64,000 bases of DNA, taken from positions 4,836,001 to 4,900,000 of the forward strand of contig NZ_CP132938.1 of NCBI RefSeq assembly GCF_040358255.1, in the 5' to 3' direction. The position numbers and the translations under genes were made by a program. Each line of letters begins with the position of its first letter. Positions within the stretch are counted from its first letter, which is position 1. Shown in pieces: positions 9,012 through 17,281 of the stretch. Below the pieces are notes generated by a model. That model saw only the letters and a program-made list of their open reading frames with translations. It was not told where the DNA came from and did no database searches. This DNA comes from Tunturibacter gelidoferens (lineage in GTDB: Bacteria > Acidobacteriota > Terriglobia > Terriglobales > Acidobacteriaceae).

Positions 9012-9760
9012 ACCGTGCTCCGGTCTTTCCTTTGGTGCTGGGCCTGGTTGCGACCTTTGCCCACGGTCAGCAATCGGCACGCATCGTCAAATACCACGCC
9101 AACGACATCGTGAGTGTGCGGGCGAAGATGCGCTACACCACGCTCATCCAGTTACCAGCGAACGAGAAGATTCTGGAGGTTGCCACCGGAGACAAGGACT
9201 TCTGGATCATCGACACGGTTGGCAACTACTGCTTTCTCCATCCGGCGAAAGAGGGTATCCATTCCAACCTCAATCTGATTACCGACAAGGGCACGGTCTA
9301 TTCGCTCACGCTGGACGACGTCGAGACTGTCGATCCTGACCTCAAGGTCGTCATCGAACCGTCCGACCAATCCTCCCTTACTGCCGCGAACGGCCCCAGC
9401 AAGCTTGTACCAGCAAGCGAAGTAGAAGCAGCCCGCATCCAGGTGCAAGCGGCTCAGACCCGCGCCTTCAATGCTTCCGAGCAGTTCCGCGCTGAGTATC
9501 CGGTCAAGGCACTGAAGTTCGACTACAGCTACCGTAACGAAAGCCCCTTCGATGTCTCCGCGATTTATCACGATGACAAGTTCACCTATATCAAGTCGTC
9601 GGCAGCGGAGAAATTCTCCATCTACGAGCTGAAAGATAAGAAGCCCGACCTGATTACCTTCCAGTTGCTGGACGGCACCTACATCATCCCCACTGTCGTC
9701 GATCACGGCTACCTCCAGATCGGCAAGCACAAGCTCGCCTTTGACCGGGCGACGAAATAG
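9008..9760 (+). CDS. virB9: VirB9/TrbG-like outer-core protein
   Basis: This 250-aa periplasmic protein has a signal peptide (PVFPLVLGLVATFAHG). The N-terminal part has the VirB9 pattern of short beta strands (MRYTTLIQLPANEKILEVAT, DFWIIDTVGNYCFLHPAKEG). The C-terminal half, FDYSYRNESPFDVSAIYHDD and TYIIPTVVDHGYLQIGKHKL, resembles the VirB7-interacting domain. It directly precedes VirB10, the usual partner order. Confidence 0.88.
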   Translation: MNRAPVFPLVLGLVATFAHGQQSARIVKYHANDIVSVRAKMRYTTLIQLPANEKILEVATGDKDFWIIDTVGNYCFLHPAKEGIHSNLNLITDKGTVYSLTLDDVETVDPDLKVVIEPSDQSSLTAANGPSKLVPASEVEAARIQVQAAQTRAFNASEQFRAEYPVKALKFDYSYRNESPFDVSAIYHDDKFTYIKSSAAEKFSIYELKDKKPDLITFQLLDGTYIIPTVVDHGYLQIGKHKLAFDRATK

Positions 9761-9768
9761 GAGGCGAC

Positions 9769-11022
9769 GTGCCAGAAGAAACCCAAACTCCAGAAGCTGC
9801 CCAGGTACAGGCTTCGCCCAACTCGCCCTCCACTCCAGCCCTCCGCGACAAGCGTGTCGTGCCGGAGGGTGTCGCCCCAAAGCAAGCGCAGGGATACGTC
9901 GTTGCAGGACTCGCTGTGCTCATCCTGCTCGCCGTGATGTTTTCGAAGAATCATGCGAAGACCCCTCCCACGGTTCTTCCTCCGAATACCACTCCTTTCT
10001 CCAGCGATGCAAACGCGCGGAAGATTGCGGAGCTTGAGCAGAACCTCACCGCGGAGCAGCGGCAAAGCGAACAGCAATTGCAACAACAGAGAGCGGCCGC
10101 TGCCACAGCATCGGCAGCAACAGCAGGCGATGCCACAGCTCCGCAGGCGAGTCCGGCAACGGTTTCTGCCACGCAGGTGCCTCCCACCGAGCCGCGTGAT
10201 CCCATTGCAGACGCCGAACGCGCGATGGCCTTCAAAGCACGTTTTGCCTCCAATCTTGTTTCCACTGATGGCGATGCTTCCCAAGCATCGCCTTCTACGG
10301 ATGGGACGCCACATCAGGCGACCAGTGTAAACGCCTCTGCGCCTCGCCCTGCGGAGCAGCCCTTCCCGGCTTCTGCTTCGCAGTCCGCCGGCACCCTCAA
10401 ACGCGCTCCGGAGGTCAATCTGAACTCCGCGCATGGTCAGCCGTTCGCGATCTTCGAGGGTACGATCATCGACGCCGTTCTGGTCGATCGGCTGGATGGA
10501 GAGTTTGCCGGGAACTTCAAGGTGATGGTGACCAATCCCGTTTACAGCGAGGACCGCCAGTATGTGCTCATCCCCGAGGGAACATTCATTCTCGGGGACA
10601 CACAGAAGGTATCGAGCTTCGGCCAGAAGCGCCTTGCTCTCACCTTCCACCGTATGCTCATGCCGGACAAATACTCTGTCGATCTTGACCAGTTCAAAGG
10701 CCTTGATCAAGCCGGTGAGACCGGCATCAAAGGCAAGGTCAACAACCACTATCTCCAGATCTTTGGCACCTCGATCGCCCTCGGTGTCATCGCCGGCGCG
10801 GCGGAGGCTACCACAAACAGCGGCTACAACCAGAGCGGCTCCGATACCTACCGGCAGGGCATAGCGTCCAGCCTCTCGCAGTCAAGTACGAATGTGCTCG
10901 ACCGCTTTATCAACGTCCTGCCTACCCACACCATCTTCGAGGGGCATCGCGTCAAGGTCTACATCACCCAGGACATGCTGCTGCCCGCCTATGAGAACCA
11001 CGACATGCCGGGGGTGTTCTGA
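9769..11022 (+). CDS. virB10: VirB10/TrbI-like channel protein
   Basis: This 417-aa protein starts at a GTG with GGAGG just upstream. An N-terminal cytoplasmic part leads to one transmembrane helix (GYVVAGLAVLILLAVMFSK, ~43-62). A long Ala/Gln/Pro-rich periplasmic linker with predicted coiled coil (AELEQNLTAEQRQSEQQLQQ) follows. The C-terminal TrbI domain (~215-410) contains IFEGTIIDAVLVDRLDGEF and YVLIPEGTFILGDTQKV. The Pro/Ala linker is longer than the conserved domain requires, as is common. Confidence 0.93.
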   Translation: MPEETQTPEAAQVQASPNSPSTPALRDKRVVPEGVAPKQAQGYVVAGLAVLILLAVMFSKNHAKTPPTVLPPNTTPFSSDANARKIAELEQNLTAEQRQSEQQLQQQRAAAATASAATAGDATAPQASPATVSATQVPPTEPRDPIADAERAMAFKARFASNLVSTDGDASQASPSTDGTPHQATSVNASAPRPAEQPFPASASQSAGTLKRAPEVNLNSAHGQPFAIFEGTIIDAVLVDRLDGEFAGNFKVMVTNPVYSEDRQYVLIPEGTFILGDTQKVSSFGQKRLALTFHRMLMPDKYSVDLDQFKGLDQAGETGIKGKVNNHYLQIFGTSIALGVIAGAAEATTNSGYNQSGSDTYRQGIASSLSQSSTNVLDRFINVLPTHTIFEGHRVKVYITQDMLLPAYENHDMPGVF

Positions 11023-11480
11023 TGCGTGCTCTTTTCCTTCTTTGTTTCGGCTGCGTGCTTGTGGTTGGCTGCGCCTCCCCCTCGCCTCCGCCGAAACCGT
11101 CGCCCTACCGATATGCAAGGGCTGGCAAGCTTAGTCCCATTCAGATCCCACAGCCAGAACAGGAGAAACACCATGACAAAGACACGAACAATTCTCTTCA
11201 CCTTATTGACGAGTTTCCTCTCGGCCGGCGCGGCCCACGCGCAGTTCGGATCGGGCATCGTCTACGACCCAACCCAGAGTGCGCACGCTCTGCAACAGCT
11301 TCAACAGGGTGCGAGCGAGCTCCAGAAATGGACAACGGAGCTCAACGACTGGCAGGAGCACCTGCAGAAAGAAGCCCAGATCTACACGACCGCGGAAGAG
11401 ACTCGGACCCAGATCGTGACTATGTACAACCTGGCCTACCAGATGTCGACGATGCCGCAAAATCTTGCCGCGAGATATAA
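11022..11480 (+). CDS. Small lipoprotein, VirB7-like; 3' end uncertain
   Basis: The ATG overlaps the VirB10 stop (TGATG). The N-terminus is a clean lipoprotein signal, MRALFLLCFGCVLVVGCAS, with lipobox VVGC, followed by a Pro-rich stretch (SPSPPPKPSPYRY). Position and lipobox fit VirB7/TrbH, which caps VirB9. The frame stays open to 11480, but beyond about residue 50 it runs antiphase through virB5 and looks like non-native sequence. Either the protein really overlaps VirB5 by ~300 nt or its natural stop has been lost. Identity as a lipoprotein is firm; its length is not. Confidence 0.6.
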   Translation: MRALFLLCFGCVLVVGCASPSPPPKPSPYRYARAGKLSPIQIPQPEQEKHHDKDTNNSLHLIDEFPLGRRGPRAVRIGHRLRPNPECARSATASTGCERAPEMDNGAQRLAGAPAERSPDLHDRGRDSDPDRDYVQPGLPDVDDAAKSCREI

Positions 11481-12078
11481 GGCAGACTTTGCACGATGGT
11501 CAAACCTGGCGGCTCCGCCGAATACGTATGGCAACACCTCCGAATTAGTGAATGCCCTCAATTTCGGCGGGCTACCGCAAGCCTCTCAGGGTTACAACAG
11601 TGCATTCGTCCAGGCCCAGAACTACCCTTCGGGAATTTATTCCTCTCTCGACTCACCCACCCGGGCAACGATTGCGAATCAGTACGCCACCTCCGAGTTG
11701 GCACGGACTACGACAACCAGCGCGGTCGCTACCCTCGGAACCGTTCGTTCGGACTCGCAGGCGTTTGCAACCAAACTCGCTAACCTCGAGGCTGACACGT
11801 TTTCGACCGACCCCGCACAGCAGACCGAGAACGCACTGCTCGGCAAGATCAACTCCGCCACACTGCTTCAGATTCACTCGCAGCAGGACACTAACCAACT
11901 CCTCGCGGCCTCCATACAACAGCAGATCCTCGCCCAAAAACAGCAGATCGATGAGCAGAACCGCGCGATCAACAACTCCATTTACTTCCAGCAAAACTTC
12001 TCGAACACCATGCAGAACGTGACCAGCGGAGTGAGTAACTCGATCCACTCAATCTCTCTCAGCACGACAGGACAGTGA
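11173..12078 (+). CDS. virB5: VirB5/TrbJ-like minor pilin
   Basis: This 301-aa protein starts at the ATG after AGGAGAAACACC. The signal peptide (RTILFTLLTSFLSAGAAHAQ) is followed by FGSGIVYDPTQSAHALQQLQ, the typical mature start of VirB5/TrbJ proteins ('vYDPtny'). The rest is mainly helical and Gln-rich (QQDTNQLLAASIQQQILAQK). VirB5 sits at the pilus tip or assists its assembly. A longer frame begins at 11026 but lacks a signal peptide at its own N-terminus. Confidence 0.85.
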   Translation: MTKTRTILFTLLTSFLSAGAAHAQFGSGIVYDPTQSAHALQQLQQGASELQKWTTELNDWQEHLQKEAQIYTTAEETRTQIVTMYNLAYQMSTMPQNLAARYKADFARWSNLAAPPNTYGNTSELVNALNFGGLPQASQGYNSAFVQAQNYPSGIYSSLDSPTRATIANQYATSELARTTTTSAVATLGTVRSDSQAFATKLANLEADTFSTDPAQQTENALLGKINSATLLQIHSQQDTNQLLAASIQQQILAQKQQIDEQNRAINNSIYFQQNFSNTMQNVTSGVSNSIHSISLSTTGQ

Positions 12079-12082
12079 CCCA

Positions 12083-12904
12083 ATGCAAGAGAATCCATTT
12101 ACTTTTCTCGGCCAGGCCATCAGCCAGCTCTTGTCGTCGCACAGCGCGGCACTGCAGGCTGCGGGACTTAATATGTTCCGCGGCCTGGCCGTTATTCTGA
12201 TCGCATGGTTCGGCATCAAAGCCGCCCTGTCCGCTTCGCACGGACATGGCGGCTTTCACTTCGCCAAGTTCGCCGACCTGATCCTCGTGATCTCGTTTGG
12301 CCTTGGGATGCTGACTTACTACTCGACGCCCATCCCCGGTGTCGGCTATAGCTTCAGCGACCTGATCACCAAAGAAGCGTTGAGCATCTCTGGACAGATC
12401 GAGTCCGACCAGACCCAGCATATCGCTACCACCATCACGACTGCGGAGCAGCAGCTTGGCACACCACCCGGCAGCTTCAACATCCTCGAGGATCTGACGT
12501 TTCTATTGATCGTTGTCCTGTTAGCGGCAATGCAGGCCGTCTCCTTCGCCGTGATTGCTTACGGCTACGTCGCCTCCGCACTATGTGTGTTGATCGGTCC
12601 GGTCTTCATCCCCTGGTTCATTGTGCCCAAGATGGACTGGTTGTTCTGGGGCTGGTTCAAGGCATTCATCGGCTTCAGCTTCTATCAGGTCATCGCCTCA
12701 GCGTTCATCTTCGTCTTCTCGAAGGTCCTGACCTCGATGTTTCAGGTGATCGGCAACATCACCATCTCGAACGCACTCACCATATTGCCCGCGTTGTTCA
12801 TCACGCTCTTCGTCTGCATCTACGGCCTGGTCAAGATACCGGAGCTGACGGGAGCAATACTCAGTGGACGCAGTGGCACATGGGTCAACCCGATGGGAAG
12901 GTAA
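12083..12904 (+). CDS. virB6: VirB6/TrbL-like polytopic membrane protein
   Basis: This 273-aa protein has about six hydrophobic segments, including FRGLAVILIAWFGIKAAL, ILVISFGLGMLTYYS, FLLIVVLLAAMQAVSFAVIA, ALCVLIGPVFIPWFIV and LTILPALFITLFVCIYGLV. The central VAS-ALCVLIGPVFIPWF stretch is characteristic of TrbL/VirB6. It forms part of the inner-membrane channel. It lies 4 nt after virB5 and 2 nt before virB8. Confidence 0.87.
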   Translation: MQENPFTFLGQAISQLLSSHSAALQAAGLNMFRGLAVILIAWFGIKAALSASHGHGGFHFAKFADLILVISFGLGMLTYYSTPIPGVGYSFSDLITKEALSISGQIESDQTQHIATTITTAEQQLGTPPGSFNILEDLTFLLIVVLLAAMQAVSFAVIAYGYVASALCVLIGPVFIPWFIVPKMDWLFWGWFKAFIGFSFYQVIASAFIFVFSKVLTSMFQVIGNITISNALTILPALFITLFVCIYGLVKIPELTGAILSGRSGTWVNPMGR

Positions 12905-12906
12905 CT

Positions 12907-13590
12907 ATGACAGATACGAACAAGCCTCTGCCAATCACCGATGCCGGACAGAAGTTTCTGGAGCTGTACGCCGAGCCTATCGTCACCAACACCTATCTGA
13001 AAGTCGCACTGCTAGTGCTCTCAGTTGTCACGCTCGGCTGCCTTGCGCTCCTCTATCAAGCTGAGACCGCTGCCTTGCGGCTGAAGCCGCTCGTCATTTC
13101 GGTCTCGGAAGCAGGTCGAGGAGAGGTATCAAACTATGCCGACTTCTCGAAGGTGCCGGTCGAGCGGGTGAGCAAGTATTACCTCGCCCGCTGGGCGGAG
13201 CTTTACTACGGACGCAGTCACGCCACGCTGCAGCGTGACTTTGCCGAATCGCTGAACTTCTTCTCGAATGACTTGCAAGGGGCTACGCTCCTGCGCGTCA
13301 CCAAGTCGAAGACCCTTGAAACCTTCCTGCTCGACCCCAGTGCGTTGAATGTCGATGTCGAGATTAAGTCCGTGGTCCTTGAGGACCTGCGGCAGGCGCC
13401 CTATCGCGCCCATATCGAGTTCGAGAAGGTCTTACGCTCACCGGGCGATCAGGAGGAACAGAAGCGCGAACGCTGGACCGCAATCGTCGTCTACGGCTTC
13501 CGCGACGAGGTTCCCAATCAGATGCTGCTCACGAATCCTCTCGGGCTGGTTGTCAGCTATGTCCATGAGGATCAGGCGTTCGGGAGCTAA
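12907..13590 (+). CDS. virB8: VirB8/TrbF-like assembly protein
   Basis: This 227-aa bitopic protein has a short cytoplasmic N-terminus, one transmembrane helix (YLKVALLVLSVVTLGCLALLY, ~30-52) and a periplasmic NTF2-like domain. That domain contains KYYLARWAELYYGR and FEKVLRSPGDQEEQKRERWT, and ends NPLGLVVSYVHEDQAF, where 'NPLGL.V..' is the VirB8 family signature. The ATG at 12907 is preferred to an upstream in-frame extension that overlaps virB6. Confidence 0.88.
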   Translation: MTDTNKPLPITDAGQKFLELYAEPIVTNTYLKVALLVLSVVTLGCLALLYQAETAALRLKPLVISVSEAGRGEVSNYADFSKVPVERVSKYYLARWAELYYGRSHATLQRDFAESLNFFSNDLQGATLLRVTKSKTLETFLLDPSALNVDVEIKSVVLEDLRQAPYRAHIEFEKVLRSPGDQEEQKRERWTAIVVYGFRDEVPNQMLLTNPLGLVVSYVHEDQAFGS

Positions 13591-13595
13591 CAGTC

Positions 13596-13986
13596 ATGCG
13601 ACCCAAAATGACCATACTCCTCCACTGTGCCGATCGTGAGTTGCTTTCTGCGACGGCATTTACTCTGCGCCTGCATCCGTATCAGGTCATCGCTATTGAG
13701 GAGCGTGGAAGCCTCCCTGGTGGCCGCCGATCGAAGTCCGGCCTTCGCCTGCGGCATACTCATTCACGCCCGGCAGGGAGACCTTACCGGACGGCTAATT
13801 CATCGCATCCTGGAATGCGCCGCGCATATGCCACTTCTGTTGGTGGATCGTGCCGGCGACCTCGCACCTGTCCGCTACGCCGACGTGGTGCTCTATGGCC
13901 GCAACACTACGATGGAGCACATTCTCGCATCGCTTCAGATGCTCTGCCGCCGCAGGCCCGGACAGAAAGCACGGAGTGTCGCTTGA
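13596..13986 (+). pseudogene. Receiver-like small protein split by a frameshift
   Basis: Two frames each hold half of a plausible ~130-aa protein. The first starts at 13596 (MTILLHCADRELLSATAFTL, HPYQVIAIEE). The second continues after about 13704 (EASLVAADRSPAFACGILIH ... LLLVDRAGDLAPVRYADVVL) and stops at 13984-13986. Joining them at GAGGAG-C-GTGGAA requires a +1 shift. The pattern resembles a CheY-like receiver fold without clear phosphorylation residues. The stop overlaps the TTG start of the C5 methyltransferase, so translational coupling would be affected. It is either a recent mutation, a sequence error or recoding. Confidence 0.55.
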
Positions 13987-15788
13987 GATATCTCTCTGTC
14001 TGTTCGGGGATCGAAGCGGTATCAGTCGCTTGGCAGCCGCTAGGTTGGCAGCCCGCGATGTTTGCCGAGATCGATCCCTTCTGTGCATGGCTGCTGCGCT
14101 CGCGCTATCGCGCGTCGCGGCCCATGCACATGCCAAGTCCACATGACGCGCCAACGCGCAAGGAGACGAAGCAGCGTGCGGCGGCCATTCGCAACATCGT
14201 TGCTCTGCCTGCCGATGGCGCGGTCATCAATGCCGGCGACTTCACTCGCATAGGAGCAGACGATGTTGGAGCAATCGACCTTCTGGCCGGAGGAACACCT
14301 TGCCAGTCTTTCTCCGTCGCCGGTAAGCGAGTCGGACTGGATGATCCGCGTGGCAACCTCACCATCGAGTTTGCTCGACTTGCTGGCAAACTCAGGCCCT
14401 TATGGCTGGTGTGGGAGAACCTCCCCGGCATCCTGTCGATCGACGACGGACGGACGTTTGGAGCCTTCCTCGGGATGCTGGTCGAACTCGGGTATGGGAT
14501 CGCCTACCGAGTTCTGGACGCTCAGCATTTCGGAGTACCCCAGCGACGGCGTCGCGTCTTCGTTGTCGGACATCTTGGAGACTGGCGAGCTGCCGCAGCG
14601 GTATTACGTGAGCGGCACGGCCTGTCGGGGAATCCTCCGCCGCGCCGAGAAGCGCGGCAAGGACCTACCGGAGGCGTTGAGGTCGGCCCTACTGGCGGTC
14701 GCCTCACAGATACCGCTCCCACCATCGATGGGGGATGCAAGGATGGTTTCGTCCGTAATCAACTAGGGGCTGGCGTCCTCTCGTTAACGGACCAGATATC
14801 CCATTGCCTGAACGCAGGCGGCATGGGCAGGCAGGATTTTGAGACTGAGACGCTGATCGCTCACGCGCTCTCCGCCGATGGCTTCGACGCGAGCGAGGAC
14901 GGCACCGGGCGTGGAACGCCCATGGTGCCGGTCGCCATCTGTACTGCACATACGCAGTCCAATGGCAGCGGCTTCTCCGGTGACGTTGCTCACACATTGG
15001 AGAGCGGAGGCGCTCAGACTATCGCCTTTGCGCAGAACAGCCGCAACGAAGTGCGATTGCATGGCGGAGACGGAATGACAGTCGGAGCACTCGTAGCGCA
15101 ACCAGGCGCTAAACGGCAATCCTACGTCGCCTTCTCCGCGAAAGACTATGGTGCCGACGCGGATAAAGTCGCACCGACACTGCGCGGAATGGGACATGAC
15201 CGGAGCCATGCCAATGGTGGTGGCCAGATAGCGATCGCCTTCACACAGAACCAGGAAGGGGACGTCCTTAGCGGCGATGTCATGCACCCGCTGGGAACGA
15301 ACTCAAACGCCACCGGACGAAACGCTCCAACTCTTGCCTTCACGCTTCATGGCAGTGATCGAGCGGCAAGTGCGGCATCGTCCACCGATATTGCTGGAAG
15401 TCTGCGCACCCGCGCGCCCGGAAGCGTCGAGAACAGCTCGACGACCGCCGTGCTGCAGGAACAGCCTGTCGCATGGGCTGGAGAACTCACTGCCTCGACC
15501 GATATAGCGGGGACCCCTCAACGTGGCGGCGAGGGAGGGAGGTCCGACGGGGTGATGACCCCTCAGTTGGCCGTGCGGCGGCTGACACCGCGCGAGTGCG
15601 AACGGTTGCAAGAATTCCCCGATGATTACACGCTGGTCGAGTATCGCGGCAAGCTGGCGGCCGATGGCCCCCGCTACAAAGCGCCCGGCAATTCGATGGC
15701 GGTTCCAGTCATGCGCCGGATTGGCGAGCGCATCGCAGCCGTCGATGCAATCCTCCGTGATCGACACGGCAACGGGAGCGTCCGATGA
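13983..15788 (+). CDS. C5-cytosine DNA methyltransferase, phage type with long insertion
   Basis: This ~601-aa enzyme methylates cytosine at C5. Motif I is LSVCSGIEAVSVAW at the extreme N-terminus, motif IV with the catalytic Cys is LLAGGTPCQSFSVAGKRVGL, motif VI is WENLPGIL, motif VIII is QRRRRVFVVG, and motif X is APGNSMAVPVMRRIG. Between motif VIII and the C-terminal lobe (~220-510) lies a long repetitive segment (APTLRGMGHD, AHTLESGGAQ), as in phage Dcm-like enzymes. The TTG at 13983, overlapping the upstream stop, is chosen because motif I begins two residues later. No restriction partner is present. It is likely an anti-restriction or self-marking function. Confidence 0.87.
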   Translation: MRYLSVCSGIEAVSVAWQPLGWQPAMFAEIDPFCAWLLRSRYRASRPMHMPSPHDAPTRKETKQRAAAIRNIVALPADGAVINAGDFTRIGADDVGAIDLLAGGTPCQSFSVAGKRVGLDDPRGNLTIEFARLAGKLRPLWLVWENLPGILSIDDGRTFGAFLGMLVELGYGIAYRVLDAQHFGVPQRRRRVFVVGHLGDWRAAAAVLRERHGLSGNPPPRREARQGPTGGVEVGPTGGRLTDTAPTIDGGCKDGFVRNQLGAGVLSLTDQISHCLNAGGMGRQDFETETLIAHALSADGFDASEDGTGRGTPMVPVAICTAHTQSNGSGFSGDVAHTLESGGAQTIAFAQNSRNEVRLHGGDGMTVGALVAQPGAKRQSYVAFSAKDYGADADKVAPTLRGMGHDRSHANGGGQIAIAFTQNQEGDVLSGDVMHPLGTNSNATGRNAPTLAFTLHGSDRAASAASSTDIAGSLRTRAPGSVENSSTTAVLQEQPVAWAGELTASTDIAGTPQRGGEGGRSDGVMTPQLAVRRLTPRECERLQEFPDDYTLVEYRGKLAADGPRYKAPGNSMAVPVMRRIGERIAAVDAILRDRHGNGSVR

Positions 15789-16390
15789 GTCGGCAGGCCC
15801 TCACTCAGACGACACTGGCGCGTACCTCCCAGGCGCGGAGAGAAGCAGCCCCTCTTCTTGCCTTTGCCGCCCCTGAACTCGACCGACCCCTCTCGCCTCA
15901 CACTCCGTCGCCCGCAGACAGGTTCTCTGCATGGAAGGGTACGGAGGACGATCGAGAGCGGACGGCGCGGTTAACCCACCCTCTGCTTTTGGAGCCGGAT
16001 CTGTGGCAGTCGAGTCCAATTGGTTCTATCACTGTCCGGTTGCACCGTCATCCTGAACGCCATCGAGTCCTTCGGACGGGTATTTCCATAGCGCGCCATC
16101 TCTCCTGTATTTTCCCTGCTCACCCTCGGTCACTCGCTTCAGTGCTTTACCCGCGCCCTGCGGCACGGCGCGTCTCTGCTTCCGCTATGCCGCCCTACGG
16201 GTTACGGCTTTCAGAAAATCTTTGTGCAACGAACGCAAAAAGATTTCCCGAACCTTCCGTAAAAGCGCCGCTTGGCACTTGGGAGCGGGGCACCTCGCGT
16301 CGCTTCGCGCAAGAGTGTCCCGAGGGCAATCCGGGCAAATACAAACAAGGAGAAACACAATGGCACTCTACGAAAACAACGTCAAACTGA
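15785..16390 (+). CDS. Doubtful hypothetical ORF after C5 methyltransferase
   Basis: The ATG overlaps the methyltransferase stop (ATGA), which argues for coupling. The predicted 201-aa product is Arg/Ser/Pro-rich without clear fold, and its second half runs through the structured leader and into ssb. If a protein is made, only the first ~100 residues can plausibly matter. No family is recognised. Confidence 0.25.
   Translation: MSRQALTQTTLARTSQARREAAPLLAFAAPELDRPLSPHTPSPADRFSAWKGTEDDRERTARLTHPLLLEPDLWQSSPIGSITVRLHRHPERHRVLRTGISIARHLSCIFPAHPRSLASVLYPRPAARRVSASAMPPYGLRLSENLCATNAKRFPEPSVKAPLGTWERGTSRRFAQECPEGNPGKYKQGETQWHSTKTTSN
16150..16340 (+). promoter_or_regulatory. Structured leader repeat, copy 2 (upstream of ssb)
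   Basis: This copy is homologous to 4545-4760. It has CTTGGGAGCGGGGCACCTCG, then the hairpin CGCGTCGCTTCGCG and TCCCGAG, where CTTGGGA could pair with TCCCGAG. GCCGCCCTACGGGTTACGGC forms a second small hairpin. It ends about 20 nt before the ssb Shine-Dalgarno. Confidence 0.65.
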
Positions 16391-16767
16391 AGGGCTACGT
16401 CGGCAAGGACGCCGAGAGCTACGCAACCAAACAGCAGCAGACCTTCGCGGTCTTCTCGGTCGCCGTCAAGTCCGGCTACAAGGACAAGCAGACAGACCAG
16501 TGGGTGAACCGTACCGAGTGGCCCCGTATCGTTGTCTTCGGCAAGCCCTCCGACTACGCAAAGTACCTGAAGAAGGGTGACTACGTCGAGATCGAAGGCG
16601 AGTTGCGCAGCTCCGAGCGCGAGGTCGAGATCGTCAAGGACAAGAAGAAGACGAAGATCAAGATTCGCGATTGGGAGGTACGCGCCAGCAGCGTGAAGAA
16701 ACTGGCGAAGCCTTCCTCAGGGGAGAATCTCGATTCCGAGACCATCACGGAGGGCGACGCGGCTTAG
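16360..16767 (+). CDS. ssb: Single-stranded DNA-binding protein
   Basis: This 135-aa SSB has the OB-fold pattern NVKLKGYVGKDAESYATKQQ, FAVFSVAVKSGYKD, NRTEWPRIVVFGK and YLKKGDYVEIEGELRSSE. The start follows AAGGAGAAACACA. The C-terminal tail is acidic (SETITEGDAA) but lacks the DDDIPF tip of housekeeping SSB, as often seen in element-borne copies. It probably coats the transferred strand in the recipient. The upstream structured leader may drive early expression. Confidence 0.92.
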   Translation: MALYENNVKLKGYVGKDAESYATKQQQTFAVFSVAVKSGYKDKQTDQWVNRTEWPRIVVFGKPSDYAKYLKKGDYVEIEGELRSSEREVEIVKDKKKTKIKIRDWEVRASSVKKLAKPSSGENLDSETITEGDAA

Positions 16768-16798
16768 GCCGCGTTGTCCTTCCTCGGGAGGTCCAGCC

Positions 16799-17194
16799 AT
16801 GACACTCTTCGAAAACACCGTCAAATTGCGCGGTTTCCTAGTAAAGGATTCTGCGTCTCCCCCTTCGGATGGAGTCACGGACGACGCTTTCGCAGTCCTG
16901 TTTCTCGCAACGATGTCCGGTACCTGGAATATCGCTTATAGCGAGTGGATTCCACGCACCACCTGTCACAGGATCGTCTGTCCGGGACCCTACTTCTGCG
17001 GCTTCACTCGTGGAATGAAGCGCGGGGAATATGTCGAAGTAGAAGGTGAACTCTATGTCTACGACTATGAGCGGCCAGTCGTCGTGGAAGGCGAGCGCTT
17101 TACGGCGGAACGATTTAGATGCGAGGTCAGGGCGCTTCAAGTGCGCAGGCTGGAGCGTCCACCAATGGTCGTCGATACGGGCGAGAACGACTAA
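16799..17194 (+). CDS. Divergent SSB-like paralog
   Basis: This 131-aa protein shares the opening and central pattern of the preceding SSB: TLFENTVKLRGFLVKDSASP against ALYENNVKLKGYVGKDAES, and MKRGEYVEVEGELYVYDYER against LKKGDYVEIEGELRS. The middle part (VCPGPYFCGFTRG) replaces the usual WP..VFGK region. It lies 31 nt after ssb and probably arose by tandem duplication. DNA binding is inferred from the OB-like pattern only. A terminator follows. Confidence 0.7.
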   Translation: MTLFENTVKLRGFLVKDSASPPSDGVTDDAFAVLFLATMSGTWNIAYSEWIPRTTCHRIVCPGPYFCGFTRGMKRGEYVEVEGELYVYDYERPVVVEGERFTAERFRCEVRALQVRRLERPPMVVDTGEND

Positions 17195-17213
17195 CGCGGT
17201 CTCGCTCTCTTTC

Positions 17214-17244
17214 GCGGAGAGGCTATTGCCTCTCCGCTTTTCTT
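17214..17244 (+). terminator. Rho-independent terminator after the SSB pair
   Basis: A perfect 9-bp stem (17214-17222 with 17229-17237, GCGGAGAGG/CCTCTCCGC) and 6-nt loop are followed by TTTTCTT. Confidence 0.88.
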
Positions 17245-17281
17245 CTTACATTGCCGCGCAGTTCGCACGGAAAGGATATTG

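Noticed and set aside
12583..12906. N-terminal extension of VirB8
   Set aside because: It overlaps virB6 in another frame; the VirB8 fold starts at 12907.
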